DNA of 64,000 bases from assembly GCA_002013415.1 (NCBI GenBank), contig MAEX01000009.1:124001-188000 (forward strand). The letters are read 5' to 3'. Source of the stretch: Mycobacterium sp. D16Q14. GTDB lineage: Bacteria > Actinomycetota > Actinomycetes > Mycobacteriales > Mycobacteriaceae. The position numbers and the translations under genes are program-made. Shown here piece by piece: positions 15,705 to 24,110 of the stretch. How positions within the stretch are numbered: position 1 is the stretch's first letter; each line of letters opens with the position of its first letter. The notes under the pieces are model-generated. The model did not search any database and was not told where the DNA came from. It saw nothing but the letters and a program-made list of their open reading frames with translations.

Positions 15705-16283
15705 TCATAGGGAGTCGGCAGTCGCCATCGTCCGCAGCTCTTTTCTCCAATTCCACAGGCCGACCGCGGCCATGACGGTCAGAAATGCGTAGAAGCCCGC
15801 GGTGAGATTGAGGCCCTTGAACAGATAGACACCCACGGAAAACGAGTCGGTGACGATCCACAAGGCCCAATTCTCTATCCATTTTCGGTTCATCATGAGT
15901 TGGGATACGACGCTGAGCCCGGTGATTGCCGAATCAAGCTGAGGGGCATTGGAATCGGTGAAGGTGATCAGGAATACATAGAGTCCTGCCACCAGGGCCA
16001 CCAGCGACACCGCCAACGGCAGCCACGCCCACGACGGCGTCCGCCGCACTGCCACCCCGTGCCGCCCCGGACTCCGCCTCCCCCACAAGTACCAACCCTG
16101 CACGGCTAGCGCGATAAACATAATCTGCAGGGCCGCATCGGCGTACAGGGTCTGCCGGGCGAAAACCACGATGTAGAACACCGAGCTGACGATCGCCACC
16201 GGGAAGGTCCAAATATTTTGCCGGACAGCAAGGATGACGAATAGCACACCGGCCATGCTGCCGATTAGCTCAGTCCAGTCCAC
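15705..16283 (-). CDS. pnuC: Nicotinamide mononucleotide/riboside transporter PnuC
   Basis: 192 residues with seven hydrophobic segments. It has PnuC-family features: an N-terminal GSMAGVLFVILAVRQ and NIWTFPVAIVSSVFY, the QGWYLWG turn after helix 3, and the NRKWIENWALWIVTD substrate-site segment with Asn and Trp residues. It takes up nicotinamide riboside or related NAD precursors through the inner membrane. It is divergent from a uridine-kinase-like gene with only 36 bases between starts. A P-loop kinase next to PnuC could phosphorylate the imported nucleoside, but that is inference. Confidence 0.9.
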   Translation of the reverse strand: MDWTELIGSMAGVLFVILAVRQNIWTFPVAIVSSVFYIVVFARQTLYADAALQIMFIALAVQGWYLWGRRSPGRHGVAVRRTPSWAWLPLAVSLVALVAGLYVFLITFTDSNAPQLDSAITGLSVVSQLMMNRKWIENWALWIVTDSFSVGVYLFKGLNLTAGFYAFLTVMAAVGLWNWRKELRTMATADSL

Positions 16284-16319
16284 GGCAACAGGCTAGCCGA
16301 GCACCAGTAAGCTCGCGCC

Positions 16320-16949
16320 ATGGCGACACCGGCCCGACTGCGGAGCTTCTCGTGGCTGGCCGGACTCATCAATGAGAGCCAGCCACATTGCGGGGACGTG
16401 CGCGTCGTCGCCATCGACGGCAGGGGCGCCGCCGGCAAGAGCACCTTTGCTGCGCGATTACACACCGCGCTGTCAGCGACAACCCCATCGACAGTGGTCC
16501 TGCACACCGATGACTTTGCGTCCTGGGACACGTTCTTCGGATGGTGGCCCCGGTTCGAGGAGCAGGTCCTGACGCCCTGGGCGCACGGCGAGCCCGCCCA
16601 GTATCGACGTTACGACTGGGAGGCCCGTGAGTTCGGCCCGCAGGAGCAGTGCCCACCACCATCGGTGCTGATTCTCGAGGGCGTCGGGTCCGGCCGCTCG
16701 GCCGCCGCCGACCAGTTGAGTTCGCTGATCTGGGTGCAGACCGACCAGGCAACCCGTCGGCTCCGCGCCGAGGCTCGCGATGGCGCGGAGCTCCGCGAGT
16801 TCTGGCAACTGTGGATTGAGGCGGAAGACAAACACTTCAGCCAGGATCCCACCGCGGGACGCGCCGACATTACCGTCGACGGCAATCCCGAGGTGGTTCC
16901 ACAGGACCCCGAACGCGACTTCGTGATCAACAGCGGTTCGACACCATAA
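16320..16949 (+). CDS. Uridine-kinase-like P-loop protein
   Basis: 209 residues. Walker A GRGAAGKST lies at residues 34-42 (VVAIDGRGAAGKST), followed by the acidic LHTDDFASW segment typical of uridine kinase/phosphoribulokinase folds. ILEGVGSGR probably contains the second nucleotide-binding strand, and R-rich QATRRLRAEARD resembles a lid. It probably phosphorylates a nucleoside or small metabolite. It starts 36 bases from the divergent pnuC start; a nicotinamide-riboside-kinase-like role is possible but not shown by sequence. Confidence 0.75.
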   Translation: MATPARLRSFSWLAGLINESQPHCGDVRVVAIDGRGAAGKSTFAARLHTALSATTPSTVVLHTDDFASWDTFFGWWPRFEEQVLTPWAHGEPAQYRRYDWEAREFGPQEQCPPPSVLILEGVGSGRSAAADQLSSLIWVQTDQATRRLRAEARDGAELREFWQLWIEAEDKHFSQDPTAGRADITVDGNPEVVPQDPERDFVINSGSTP

Positions 16950-16960
16950 GGCCGGGGAAA

Positions 16961-17491
16961 TCAGACCGAGCCGACATGAGTCGGCGCAGTCGGCCCCACC
17001 CTCGCGTGCACATCGGCGAGCAATATCTTCAGCAGTTGCGCCAACTGCATGCGTTGTGGAGCGCTAAGACCTGAGATCAATTCCAGCTCGTCGGTCAGCA
17101 GTTGATCGACCGTGGATTCGACCAGGTGATGTCCGGCCTTCGTTAGGGACACCGACACACTACGAGGCAAGGATCCCGGCTCACGCGTCACCAGCCCCTC
17201 ACTCTCAGCCCTGGCCACCCGCTGAGATACCGCCCCGGCCGTAACCATCGTCCGCTGGGCGATCTCGCGAGTGGTGAGGCAGTAGGGCGCCCCACTGCGC
17301 CGCAGCGTGCTGAGCAGATCCAACGTGGCCATATCCACCCCGAGCCCGGCCAGAAGTCTTCGCCGCTGGGCACCGAATAACGTCGCGAGATGCCAAATCC
17401 TCGTCACAACATCGATGGAATCAGTGGGCGCGCTTGGCCTCTCTCGCTGCCACGCCAGCACGATCTCATCGGCGGCGTCTTGACACTCCAT
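16961..17491 (-). CDS. MarR-family transcriptional regulator
   Basis: 176 residues. The winged helix spans about 60-140: YCLTTREIAQRTMVTAGAVSQ is the recognition region (TTREIAQRTMV then TAGAVSQRV) and the wing is VTREPGSLPRS. Helices at both ends would form the dimer interface. It is divergent from a short-chain dehydrogenase gene, with two adjacent copies of a TTTAGA-CTAAA palindrome between the starts, so it probably represses both genes. The ligand is unknown. Confidence 0.9.
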   Translation of the reverse strand: MECQDAADEIVLAWQRERPSAPTDSIDVVTRIWHLATLFGAQRRRLLAGLGVDMATLDLLSTLRRSGAPYCLTTREIAQRTMVTAGAVSQRVARAESEGLVTREPGSLPRSVSVSLTKAGHHLVESTVDQLLTDELELISGLSAPQRMQLAQLLKILLADVHARVGPTAPTHVGSV

Positions 17492-17506
17492 ACGGATAAC
17501 TCTACC

Positions 17507-17534
17507 GTTTAGATCTAAACATTTAGACCTAAAC
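17507..17534. promoter_or_regulatory. Duplicated MarR operator
   Basis: Perfect palindrome GTTTAGATCTAAAC (17507-17520) is followed directly by ATTTAGACCTAAAC (17521-17534), which matches it at 12 of 14 positions. The pair fills the space between the MarR start (17491) and the SDR start (17549). Confidence 0.75.
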
Positions 17535-17548
17535 GAATGGAGAGCCGT

Positions 17549-18271
17549 ATGCGCACAGCATTGGTCACCGGCGGCGGCACCGGTATCGGACTAGCGATCG
17601 CCGAATCACTCATCGGCTCCGGGGCCCGAGTGCTCATCACAGGACGGCGCGCAGACGTCCTCGATGCGGCCGTCGCAGCGCTCGGCTCGAACAGCAGCGC
17701 GCTGCCCTGCGACCACACCGACCCACGTCAGGTGGAAGACCTCGCTAAGCGATTCACCGGACCCATTGATCTCCTGGTGAACAATGCCGGCGGAAACACC
17801 GACTTCGATGCCGACGTGCCGGTTGGCCTACATGAGTTGGCCAACCAGTGGCGCACCAACCTTGAGGCCAACCTCATCAGCGCCGTGCTCACCACCACCG
17901 CCGTCAGCGATCGGCTCGCCGACGGCGCCGCGGTTGTTCATATCGGCTCCATAGCGGCGCACAACGGTGCCGGGTCATACGGGGCAGCCAAGGCGGCCCT
18001 CGCGTCGTGGAATGTGCAGCTGGCCGCAGAGCTCGGACCCCGCGACATCACCTCGAATGTCGTTGCGCCCGGGTACATCAGCGACACCGAGTTCTTCCGC
18101 GACAAGCTCGCCGACACCCGCCGCAATACCCTCATTGCCTCGACCCACACCGGGCGCGCCGGCATCCCGGCGGATGTCGCGAGCACTGTCAGCTTTCTCG
18201 CCTCATCGGGTGCCCGCCACATAACCGGGCAGGTCATAAACGTCAACGGTGGTGCACTGACAACGGTTTGA
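17549..18271 (+). CDS. Short-chain dehydrogenase/reductase
   Basis: 240 residues from the ATG at 17549, which has GGAGAG at 17539-17544; the upstream in-frame ATG at 17537 overlaps that ribosome binding site. The N-terminal NAD(P) motif is TGGGTGIG (residues 7-14). NNAGG lies near residue 76. The catalytic Ser is in HIGSIAAHN, and Tyr/Lys are in SYGAAKAAL. GYI-SDTEF follows as the substrate loop. The substrate is unknown. It is probably derepressed when the adjacent MarR protein binds its ligand. Confidence 0.92.
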   Translation: MRTALVTGGGTGIGLAIAESLIGSGARVLITGRRADVLDAAVAALGSNSSALPCDHTDPRQVEDLAKRFTGPIDLLVNNAGGNTDFDADVPVGLHELANQWRTNLEANLISAVLTTTAVSDRLADGAAVVHIGSIAAHNGAGSYGAAKAALASWNVQLAAELGPRDITSNVVAPGYISDTEFFRDKLADTRRNTLIASTHTGRAGIPADVASTVSFLASSGARHITGQVINVNGGALTTV

Positions 18272-18279
18272 CCGCAGGA

Positions 18280-19665
18280 CTAACGCAGCGGAACCGTCGG
18301 CCCCTTCGGATCGAGTGGCGCACAGCTGTCCTGCCCCACCGTCGTCGAGCATTTCGCCGCCGGGATCACCGGGCGATAGCCGGGTGATGTGCCCGCGTCC
18401 CGGGTGATCCGTGTGTAGGCCTGGACGGCATCGGTGGGCACCCGCTTCAGCGCCCGATCGCCCAGCGCGTCGACGGTATACAGGCCGAAACGTGGCCGAT
18501 AGCTTCCCCATTCGTAGTTATCGACCAACGACCAGTAGTTGTACCCGATGATCGGGATGCCGTCGGCCTTGGCCCGCTGCAGCCAGAAGACAGTGTCGTT
18601 GAGGTACTGCGACCGGGTCACGCCGTCTGCCCGCGGTTTTCCGTTATCGGTGACCATCCCGTTCTCGACGATGTAGATCGGCAGCCCGGGGTATCGCTGC
18701 GCGTAGTGCCGCGATACGTAGTAGATGTCTTCAGGCTGTAGCTTGATGTTCCAGCGCGCAGCCATGCTTTGTGCCGAGGCAGGATTATCTGCCGCAGTTC
18801 CGGTGTAATAGTCGAACCCCAGGTAATCCAGGCTGCCAGTGACCCGGTCGAAAAACGATCCCTCGATACCCTTCACCCCGAAACCTGCGAACTGCACCAA
18901 CACATCCGGCGGGATGTAGGCCTCGTTGGTCGTCACTTTGGCCTTGGGGTCCGCCTCATGAGCGGCCCGGTACACCGCGCGGTGAGCCTCGGCGACCCGG
19001 TCCAGGAACCCATCGAACTGATTGGGCTTGATCGCGCCGGTGCGCACCTCCATCGCCCCGAAGGCCAGCGGTTCGTTGATGCTGACCCACAGCACTCCTT
19101 GCCCGGCATAGCGTTTGGTGATCGCCTTGGCGAAGTCCTCGAATGCCGCGACGTTGTTCATAAACCCGCCGCTGTCCGCAACCCAGCCCGAGTACACCCA
19201 GTGCATGAGCGTGATCATCGGCGTCATGCCGTTCTCGCGCAGCGTGGCGACGATCGAGTCGTAGTACGCGAGTTCCTTCTCGTCCCACTTACCCGGTTGG
19301 GGCATGACCCGCGACCACTCCAGCCCGAATCGAAATGTGTTGACGCCCATGGCATGTGCATTGGCGATATCCTCGGCGTACCGGTGCCGAAAATCGTCGG
19401 CCTGCCGGTACGGATCGACGGGCCCGTCCCCGAGGGGATTGGATTGATCGGCCACAGCAGGCATCCCCGCAGTGCGGTCGACGTAGCGGCGCCAATTGCT
19501 ATCCGGCGCACTCCCCTCCACCTGGTAGCCCGCAGTGGCAGTGCCCCAATAAAAGCCACGGTCCCACGCGGACTCGTCCCCCGCGCCCTCCTGGCGGGGA
19601 CTGCAGGCGGTTAACCCCACCGCGAATACGACTGCCGAGGCCATGACGGCGGTTATCCACTTCAT
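18280..19665 (-). CDS. Glycoside hydrolase family 1 lipoprotein (beta-glucosidase-like)
   Basis: 461 residues from the ATG at 19665. A lipoprotein signal ends in LTAC (Cys21), so the enzyme is probably anchored outside the membrane, unusual for GH1. It has the TIM-barrel N-terminal GTATAGYQVEG, the acid/base Glu198 in SINEP, the nucleophile Glu334 in IVENG, and NYWSLVDNYEW in the substrate pocket. It probably cleaves beta-glycosides or a glycolipid. A 27-bp palindrome overlaps the end of the upstream tetR gene 2 bases before this start. Confidence 0.9.
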   Translation of the reverse strand: MKWITAVMASAVVFAVGLTACSPRQEGAGDESAWDRGFYWGTATAGYQVEGSAPDSNWRRYVDRTAGMPAVADQSNPLGDGPVDPYRQADDFRHRYAEDIANAHAMGVNTFRFGLEWSRVMPQPGKWDEKELAYYDSIVATLRENGMTPMITLMHWVYSGWVADSGGFMNNVAAFEDFAKAITKRYAGQGVLWVSINEPLAFGAMEVRTGAIKPNQFDGFLDRVAEAHRAVYRAAHEADPKAKVTTNEAYIPPDVLVQFAGFGVKGIEGSFFDRVTGSLDYLGFDYYTGTAADNPASAQSMAARWNIKLQPEDIYYVSRHYAQRYPGLPIYIVENGMVTDNGKPRADGVTRSQYLNDTVFWLQRAKADGIPIIGYNYWSLVDNYEWGSYRPRFGLYTVDALGDRALKRVPTDAVQAYTRITRDAGTSPGYRPVIPAAKCSTTVGQDSCAPLDPKGPTVPLR

Positions 19666-19666
19666 A

Positions 19667-19693
19667 CTAAAACCATACACTGTACGGTTTTAG
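19667..19693. promoter_or_regulatory. 27-bp palindromic operator between tetR and the GH1 gene
   Basis: Arms CTAAAACCATACA (19667-19679) and TGTACGGTTTTAG (19681-19693) are complementary at 12 of 13 positions around a central C. The site overlaps the tetR stop codon (19690-19692) and ends just before the GH1 ATG. It is a strong candidate TetR site controlling the glycosidase separately from tetR. Confidence 0.7.
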
Positions 19694-20271
19694 TGGAGGA
19701 GCTGCTCCCAGACCCGGCGCATGTGATCACCCATGTCGATGGACGGGTCCGACATCCATTGGATCTGAATGCCGTCAGCGGCGGCGATCAACGCCGTGGC
19801 GGCGAAATCGGCATCGACATGCGCGGGCACCGTGCCGTCGACCTGGCGTCCCCGCACATAGTCGGCGATGCGTGCGCGCATCCTCTCGTACCTGTCACGC
19901 AGATACGCCCCGGCAGGATGCTCCGGATCGACGGCCGCGGCCGCGGCCAAGGACAGGTACACCGTCCCCGAACCGGGTTTACTCGCCTTATCCAGCATGG
20001 CCTGCGCCAGCACCTCACCCGGATCAATCTCTGCTGCCGAGTTCCGGTACCGCTCTTCGAATGTGGCATCAGCGCCGCGTTGTATTTCGGTGAGAATCGC
20101 ATCCCGTGCCGGGAAGTAGTGCATCAGGCCGGCCAGACTGATGTTGGCCTCCTTGGCGATGACCCGCATCGAGGCGCCGGCCTCCCCGTCGCGCTCGAGA
20201 ACCGTCAACGCTGCGGCAAGAATCTCCTGGCGCTTGGTCTCACCCTTGGCATATCGCCCGACAGCTGGCAT
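19690..20271 (-). CDS. TetR-family transcriptional regulator
   Basis: 193 residues. The N-terminal HTH covers residues about 10-56 (RQEILAAALTVLER; MRVIAKEANISLAGLMHYF). The C-terminal domain has SLAAAAAVDPEHPAGAYL and a C-terminal helix with GIQIQWM, typical of TetR ligand-binding domains. It lies upstream of the GH1 lipoprotein gene on the same strand, with the operator across its own stop codon. Regulation of the glycosidase by a sugar or lipid ligand is inferred. Confidence 0.9.
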   Translation of the reverse strand: MPAVGRYAKGETKRQEILAAALTVLERDGEAGASMRVIAKEANISLAGLMHYFPARDAILTEIQRGADATFEERYRNSAAEIDPGEVLAQAMLDKASKPGSGTVYLSLAAAAAVDPEHPAGAYLRDRYERMRARIADYVRGRQVDGTVPAHVDADFAATALIAAADGIQIQWMSDPSIDMGDHMRRVWEQLLH

Positions 20272-20352
20272 GGCCGAAGGCTAGCGCAACCTCCCAGCAC
20301 CACGGCCCTCAAGACGCCGGGTTGATCAGTCCGGGCGCGGGCGAACAGCCTG

Positions 20353-21570
20353 CTACCTGGATTGTGCGCAGACCACAAAACTGACCGCGGTCGCCGTGCT
20401 GCCACCGATATTCAGGGTGCCGAAACAGTCCGCACCCTCGACCTGATAGTCACCGGCGGTTCCGCTGACCTGCTTAGCGGCATCGACCAGCATCCGGACC
20501 CCGGTCGCGCCCACCGGATGTCCGGACCCGATCAGTCCGCCGCTCGGGTTGATAGGCAGCTGGCCGCCGATCTCGATGTCCCCGTTCTCGATTGCCTTCC
20601 ACGACTCTCCCGGTTCGGTCAGCCCTATGTGGTCGATGGCGAGATACTCACTCGGCGTGAAGCAGTCATGCACCTCGAATCCGCTCACGGCCCCGAGTGT
20701 CACCCCGGCTCGTTCGAACGCATCGGTGACAGCCATTCGAACGTGTGGGAAGACGTGGGGCGATTGCGCATCGCGCTCGAACTTCTGTTGCAGTCCGAGC
20801 CCCACCGTCCGGTGACCCCAGCCGTCGATGCGCCCAAGCGGGCGAGCCCCGGGATGCTCGCGCAGGTACTCATCGGTGACGAGGACCAGACCGGCGCCAC
20901 CGTCAGTCAACTGACTGCAGTCCAGACGGCGGATGCGGCCCTCGATCACCGGATTGGACACGTCGTCAAGGCTTTCCAGATCCGGCAACGTCCAGGCCCG
21001 GGTTTGCGCGTTCGGATTTCGCCGGGCGTTCCCGAAGTTGGTGGCGGCAATGGCCCGTAGATGGGCCTCATCGATTCCGTAGCGCCGGTCGTACTCCTCG
21101 GCGACTCGCGAGAACACATGCGGCCACCTGTACGTGACGCCGTCATCCTCGTGCCCGGTCCACGCGGCGGCGGCCAGGTGTGCGGCACCGACCTCACCGG
21201 GCACCGTCTTCTCCAGCTCGAGTCCCAACACCAGCGCCGAGTCATAGAACCCGGCGCACAGGTCTGCGATCGCAGCGAGGGCCGCGACGCTACCGGATGC
21301 GCAGGCCGCTTCGTGGCGGGCCGCCGGAATGCCCCACAACTCCTCATGGACCGTCGCCGGCATCGCGCCCAGATGGCCTTGAGCCGAAAACATTTCACCG
21401 AACGCGTTGCCTACATGCACCACACCGACATCACTCCCGGCCACACCCGCAGAAGCCAACGTGCCATCGATTACCTCGCGGGTGAGGTCGGCGAAATCGA
21501 GCCCCTCGCGCGTGAAATTGCGGCCGAAGTCGCTCTGATAAGCGCCGAGGATCCAGATACCCTGAGACAT
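20353..21570 (-). CDS. Thiolase family protein (acetyl-CoA acetyltransferase-like)
   Basis: 405 residues from the ATG at 21570; the longer frame crosses the divergent promoter. The active Cys is in EAACASGSVA, the catalytic His region is EVHDCFTPSEYLA, and GLIGSGHPVGATGVRM is the C-terminal thiolase loop. This pattern matches the SCP-x/lipid-transfer type thiolases used in steroid or fatty-acyl degradation. It is divergent from a carotenoid oxygenase with a 21-bp perfect palindrome between, suggesting shared control of an isoprenoid or apocarotenoid pathway. Confidence 0.88.
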   Translation of the reverse strand: MSQGIWILGAYQSDFGRNFTREGLDFADLTREVIDGTLASAGVAGSDVGVVHVGNAFGEMFSAQGHLGAMPATVHEELWGIPAARHEAACASGSVAALAAIADLCAGFYDSALVLGLELEKTVPGEVGAAHLAAAAWTGHEDDGVTYRWPHVFSRVAEEYDRRYGIDEAHLRAIAATNFGNARRNPNAQTRAWTLPDLESLDDVSNPVIEGRIRRLDCSQLTDGGAGLVLVTDEYLREHPGARPLGRIDGWGHRTVGLGLQQKFERDAQSPHVFPHVRMAVTDAFERAGVTLGAVSGFEVHDCFTPSEYLAIDHIGLTEPGESWKAIENGDIEIGGQLPINPSGGLIGSGHPVGATGVRMLVDAAKQVSGTAGDYQVEGADCFGTLNIGGSTATAVSFVVCAQSR

Positions 21571-21585
21571 CCGCTTATGATTCAA

Positions 21586-21606
21586 TTGACAGAGTAACTC
21601 TGTCAA
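21586..21606. promoter_or_regulatory. 21-bp perfect palindrome between thiolase and carotenoid oxygenase
   Basis: Arms TTGACAGAGT (21586-21595) and ACTCTGTCAA (21597-21606) flank a central A. It lies 15 bases from the thiolase start and 39 from the oxygenase start, so one bound dimer could control both directions. Confidence 0.75.
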
Positions 21607-21645
21607 GCATAGTTTGACCGCACACGCCGAATCGCGGGAGAAGCT

Positions 21646-23139
21646 ATGGCCACCGAACTGATCAACACCTGGACCTCGACCCTTCCGGCCGACGACGACC
21701 ACCCCTACCGCACCGGGCCGTGGCGGCCCCAGCTGCGCGAGTGGGACGCATCCGACCTCACGGTCGTCGAGGGCGAAGTACCCGCTGACCTCGACGGCCT
21801 ATACCTGCGCAACACCGAGAACCCACTACACCCCGCGGCAACCAACTATCACCCGTTCGACGGCGACGGCATGCTGCACATCGTCGAGTTCGCAGCCGGC
21901 AAGGCGTCCTACCGCAACCGGTTTGTGCGCACCGATGGCTTCGCCGCCGAGAACGCGGCTGGCGGCCCACTATGGGCTGGATTCATCGAAATGCCCACCG
22001 CCGCAATACGAGACGACGGGTGGGGTGCTCGCCGCCGCATGAAAGATGCCTCCAGCACCGATGTGGTGGTACACCGTGGCCTCGCGTTGACCAGCTTCTA
22101 CATGTGCGGCGATCTGTACCAAGTCGACCCGTACACCGCCGAGACCGTCGGCAAGGAGACCTGGCATGGCAAGTTCCCCACCGAGTGGGGGGTGTCGGCG
22201 CATCCGAAAACCGATCCGATCACCGGCGAGATGCTGTTCTTCAGCTACAGCAAGGAAGAGCCGCACCTGCGATACGGGGTCGTGGACAAGGACGCCAACT
22301 TGGTGCATCACGTCGATGTCCCGCTACCCGGTCCGCGCCTTCCTCACGACATGGCCTATACGGAAAACTATGTGATACTCAATGACTTTCCGCTGTTTTG
22401 GGAGCCCTCACTCATGAAGCACGGTGTGCACGCGCCGGTGTTCCATCCGGATCTCCCCTCCCGATTCGCGGTGGTCCCACGCCGTGGCGACTCATCACAA
22501 ATCCGCTGGTTCGAGGCCGCACCGACCTACGCACTGCACTTCGTCAACGCCTACGAAGACGGTGACGACATCGTGCTGGACGGATTCTTCCAGAACGACC
22601 CGACCCCTTCGACCGAGGGCACAAACTCATTACAAGAGGCCGCGTTTCGCTACTTGGCCCTGGACGGGTTCAAATCCACCCTGCATCGCTGGCGATTCAA
22701 CCTGGTCACGGGCACCACCACCGAGGAGCGGCTCAGCGACAACTACACCGAATTCGGCATGATGAATCGTGATTTTGAAACCCGGCCCTACCGATACACC
22801 TACGCGGCGACCGGCAAGCCGGGCTGGTTCCTGTTCGACGGTTTGGTGCGCCACGACCTACACACTGGTTCGGAGGAACGAATCTCGTTCGGCGATGGCG
22901 TCTTCGGCAGCGAGACGGCCATGGCGCCGCGACCCGGCAGCACATCCGAAGAAGACGGTTACCTGGTGACACTCACCACCGACATGAACACCGATTCCTC
23001 CTACTGCCTGGTGTTCGAGGCCTCCCGGATGACCGAAGGCCCGGTATGCAAACTGCAGCTTCCCGAAAGAATCTGCAGCGGTACCCATTCCACATGGGTC
23101 CCGGGGGCCGAGCTGCGTCAGGCCAGGGGCCCGCATTGA
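21646..23139 (+). CDS. Carotenoid (apocarotenoid) cleavage oxygenase
   Basis: 497 residues. It is a non-heme iron dioxygenase of the seven-blade propeller family, which cleaves carotenoids or stilbenes. Candidate iron-ligand histidines occur in VSAHPKTD, LPHDMAYT, YALHFVNAYEDGDD and, at the C-terminus, GTHSTWVPG. The N-terminal GLYLRNTENP and HPFDGDGMLH are also family hallmarks. The length is normal and no signal peptide is present. The downstream HxlR regulator overlaps its stop by 3 bases, implying co-translation. Confidence 0.9.
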   Translation: MATELINTWTSTLPADDDHPYRTGPWRPQLREWDASDLTVVEGEVPADLDGLYLRNTENPLHPAATNYHPFDGDGMLHIVEFAAGKASYRNRFVRTDGFAAENAAGGPLWAGFIEMPTAAIRDDGWGARRRMKDASSTDVVVHRGLALTSFYMCGDLYQVDPYTAETVGKETWHGKFPTEWGVSAHPKTDPITGEMLFFSYSKEEPHLRYGVVDKDANLVHHVDVPLPGPRLPHDMAYTENYVILNDFPLFWEPSLMKHGVHAPVFHPDLPSRFAVVPRRGDSSQIRWFEAAPTYALHFVNAYEDGDDIVLDGFFQNDPTPSTEGTNSLQEAAFRYLALDGFKSTLHRWRFNLVTGTTTEERLSDNYTEFGMMNRDFETRPYRYTYAATGKPGWFLFDGLVRHDLHTGSEERISFGDGVFGSETAMAPRPGSTSEEDGYLVTLTTDMNTDSSYCLVFEASRMTEGPVCKLQLPERICSGTHSTWVPGAELRQARGPH

Positions 23140-24056
23140 CCTCAACGCTCAAGCCCGTCAGCACCAACGCCATCGGGCGCATGGTTGGTCTGCTGGGCGA
23201 CGAATGGACCCTGCTACTCGTGCGCGAATCACTTTTGGGTGCACGGCGATTCAGCGACTTCTCGGAGCGATTGCCGATATCCAACGCCGTACTCACCCAA
23301 CGGCTCCAGAAGCTCGTCGACGACGATTTGCTCCGGCGAGAGGTGTATCAGGAACGGCCACTACGTGCGGGCTACCAGCCCACCCGACAGTGCCAGGAGC
23401 TGTGGCCTGTGTTGGTATCTATCTGGCATTGGGAGCGAACCTGGGTGCCAGAGCACCCCGAGACGATGCCGTTGATGCATCACCTCACCTGCGGGCAGGA
23501 CTTTTCACCCGTGCTTCGCTGTGCGCATTGCCACCGGCCCGTGACCCGCGACCACATCGTCACCGAATGGGGCCCGAGCGGCGGGTGGCTCCGGTCCGTA
23601 CCCGAAGGCGCAACTCGGCGGCGCAGCGGCGCCGACAAGCGCGGACAAGCCGGGCTGTTCCCCGAGACCATGTCCATTCTCGGCAACCGCTGGGCGGCGG
23701 CGATGGTGGCCGCCGCCTTCCTCGGTTCACGGCTGTTCGGCGATTTCCAAACCCGGCTCAGCGCCCCACCCGCCGTGATCGCCGACCGGTTGCGCGGCTT
23801 TTGCACCATGGGGGTGCTACGGCGTGCCTCTCACCCCAAGCGTTCCGATTGGTCCGAGTATCACCTGACCCCAAAGGGCCTCGCATTTTTCCCGGTCGTG
23901 ATGACGGCCGTCGACTGGGCGCAGCGGCACTTCCGATCGACAGACGGCCCAGCGATGATCTTCACCCATCGCGAGTGCGGGCGTCCGTTTGCCCCTGAAC
24001 TTGCCTGCGACCAATGCGAGCAGAGTGTGGACTCGGAGGCCATCGAGCCCCGATGA
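23136..24056 (+). CDS. Tandem HxlR-type winged-helix regulator
   Basis: 306 residues from a TTG at 23136 that overlaps the oxygenase stop as TTGA; no ATG or GTG gives a better start. It contains two HxlR domains: residues about 10-100 (GDEWTLLLVRESLLGARRF, FSERLPISNAVLTQRL) and about 175-285 (GNRWAAAMVAAAFLGSRLFGDF, PAVIADRL). The second half is followed by a Cys-rich tail (ECGRPF, CDQCEQ), and the first half by CAHCHRPV, which could form a zinc site. HxlR proteins normally dimerise, so an in-protein pair is notable. It probably binds the palindrome upstream of the oxygenase. Confidence 0.85.
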   Translation: MTSTLKPVSTNAIGRMVGLLGDEWTLLLVRESLLGARRFSDFSERLPISNAVLTQRLQKLVDDDLLRREVYQERPLRAGYQPTRQCQELWPVLVSIWHWERTWVPEHPETMPLMHHLTCGQDFSPVLRCAHCHRPVTRDHIVTEWGPSGGWLRSVPEGATRRRSGADKRGQAGLFPETMSILGNRWAAAMVAAAFLGSRLFGDFQTRLSAPPAVIADRLRGFCTMGVLRRASHPKRSDWSEYHLTPKGLAFFPVVMTAVDWAQRHFRSTDGPAMIFTHRECGRPFAPELACDQCEQSVDSEAIEPR

Positions 24057-24104
24057 CAACTCGGCCCCGCACAGGAAGAATCCTGGCGGGGCCGAGTTGT
24101 TTTA
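24056..24104. terminator. Bidirectional stem-loop terminator
   Basis: 15-bp perfect arms ACAACTCGGCCCCGC (24056-24070) and GCGGGGCCGAGTTGT (24086-24100) are followed by TTTT. An inner stem CAGGA/TCCTG lies in the loop. It sits between the convergent regulator and tsf ends and can serve both. Confidence 0.85.
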
Positions 24105-24110
24105 CGTGAG

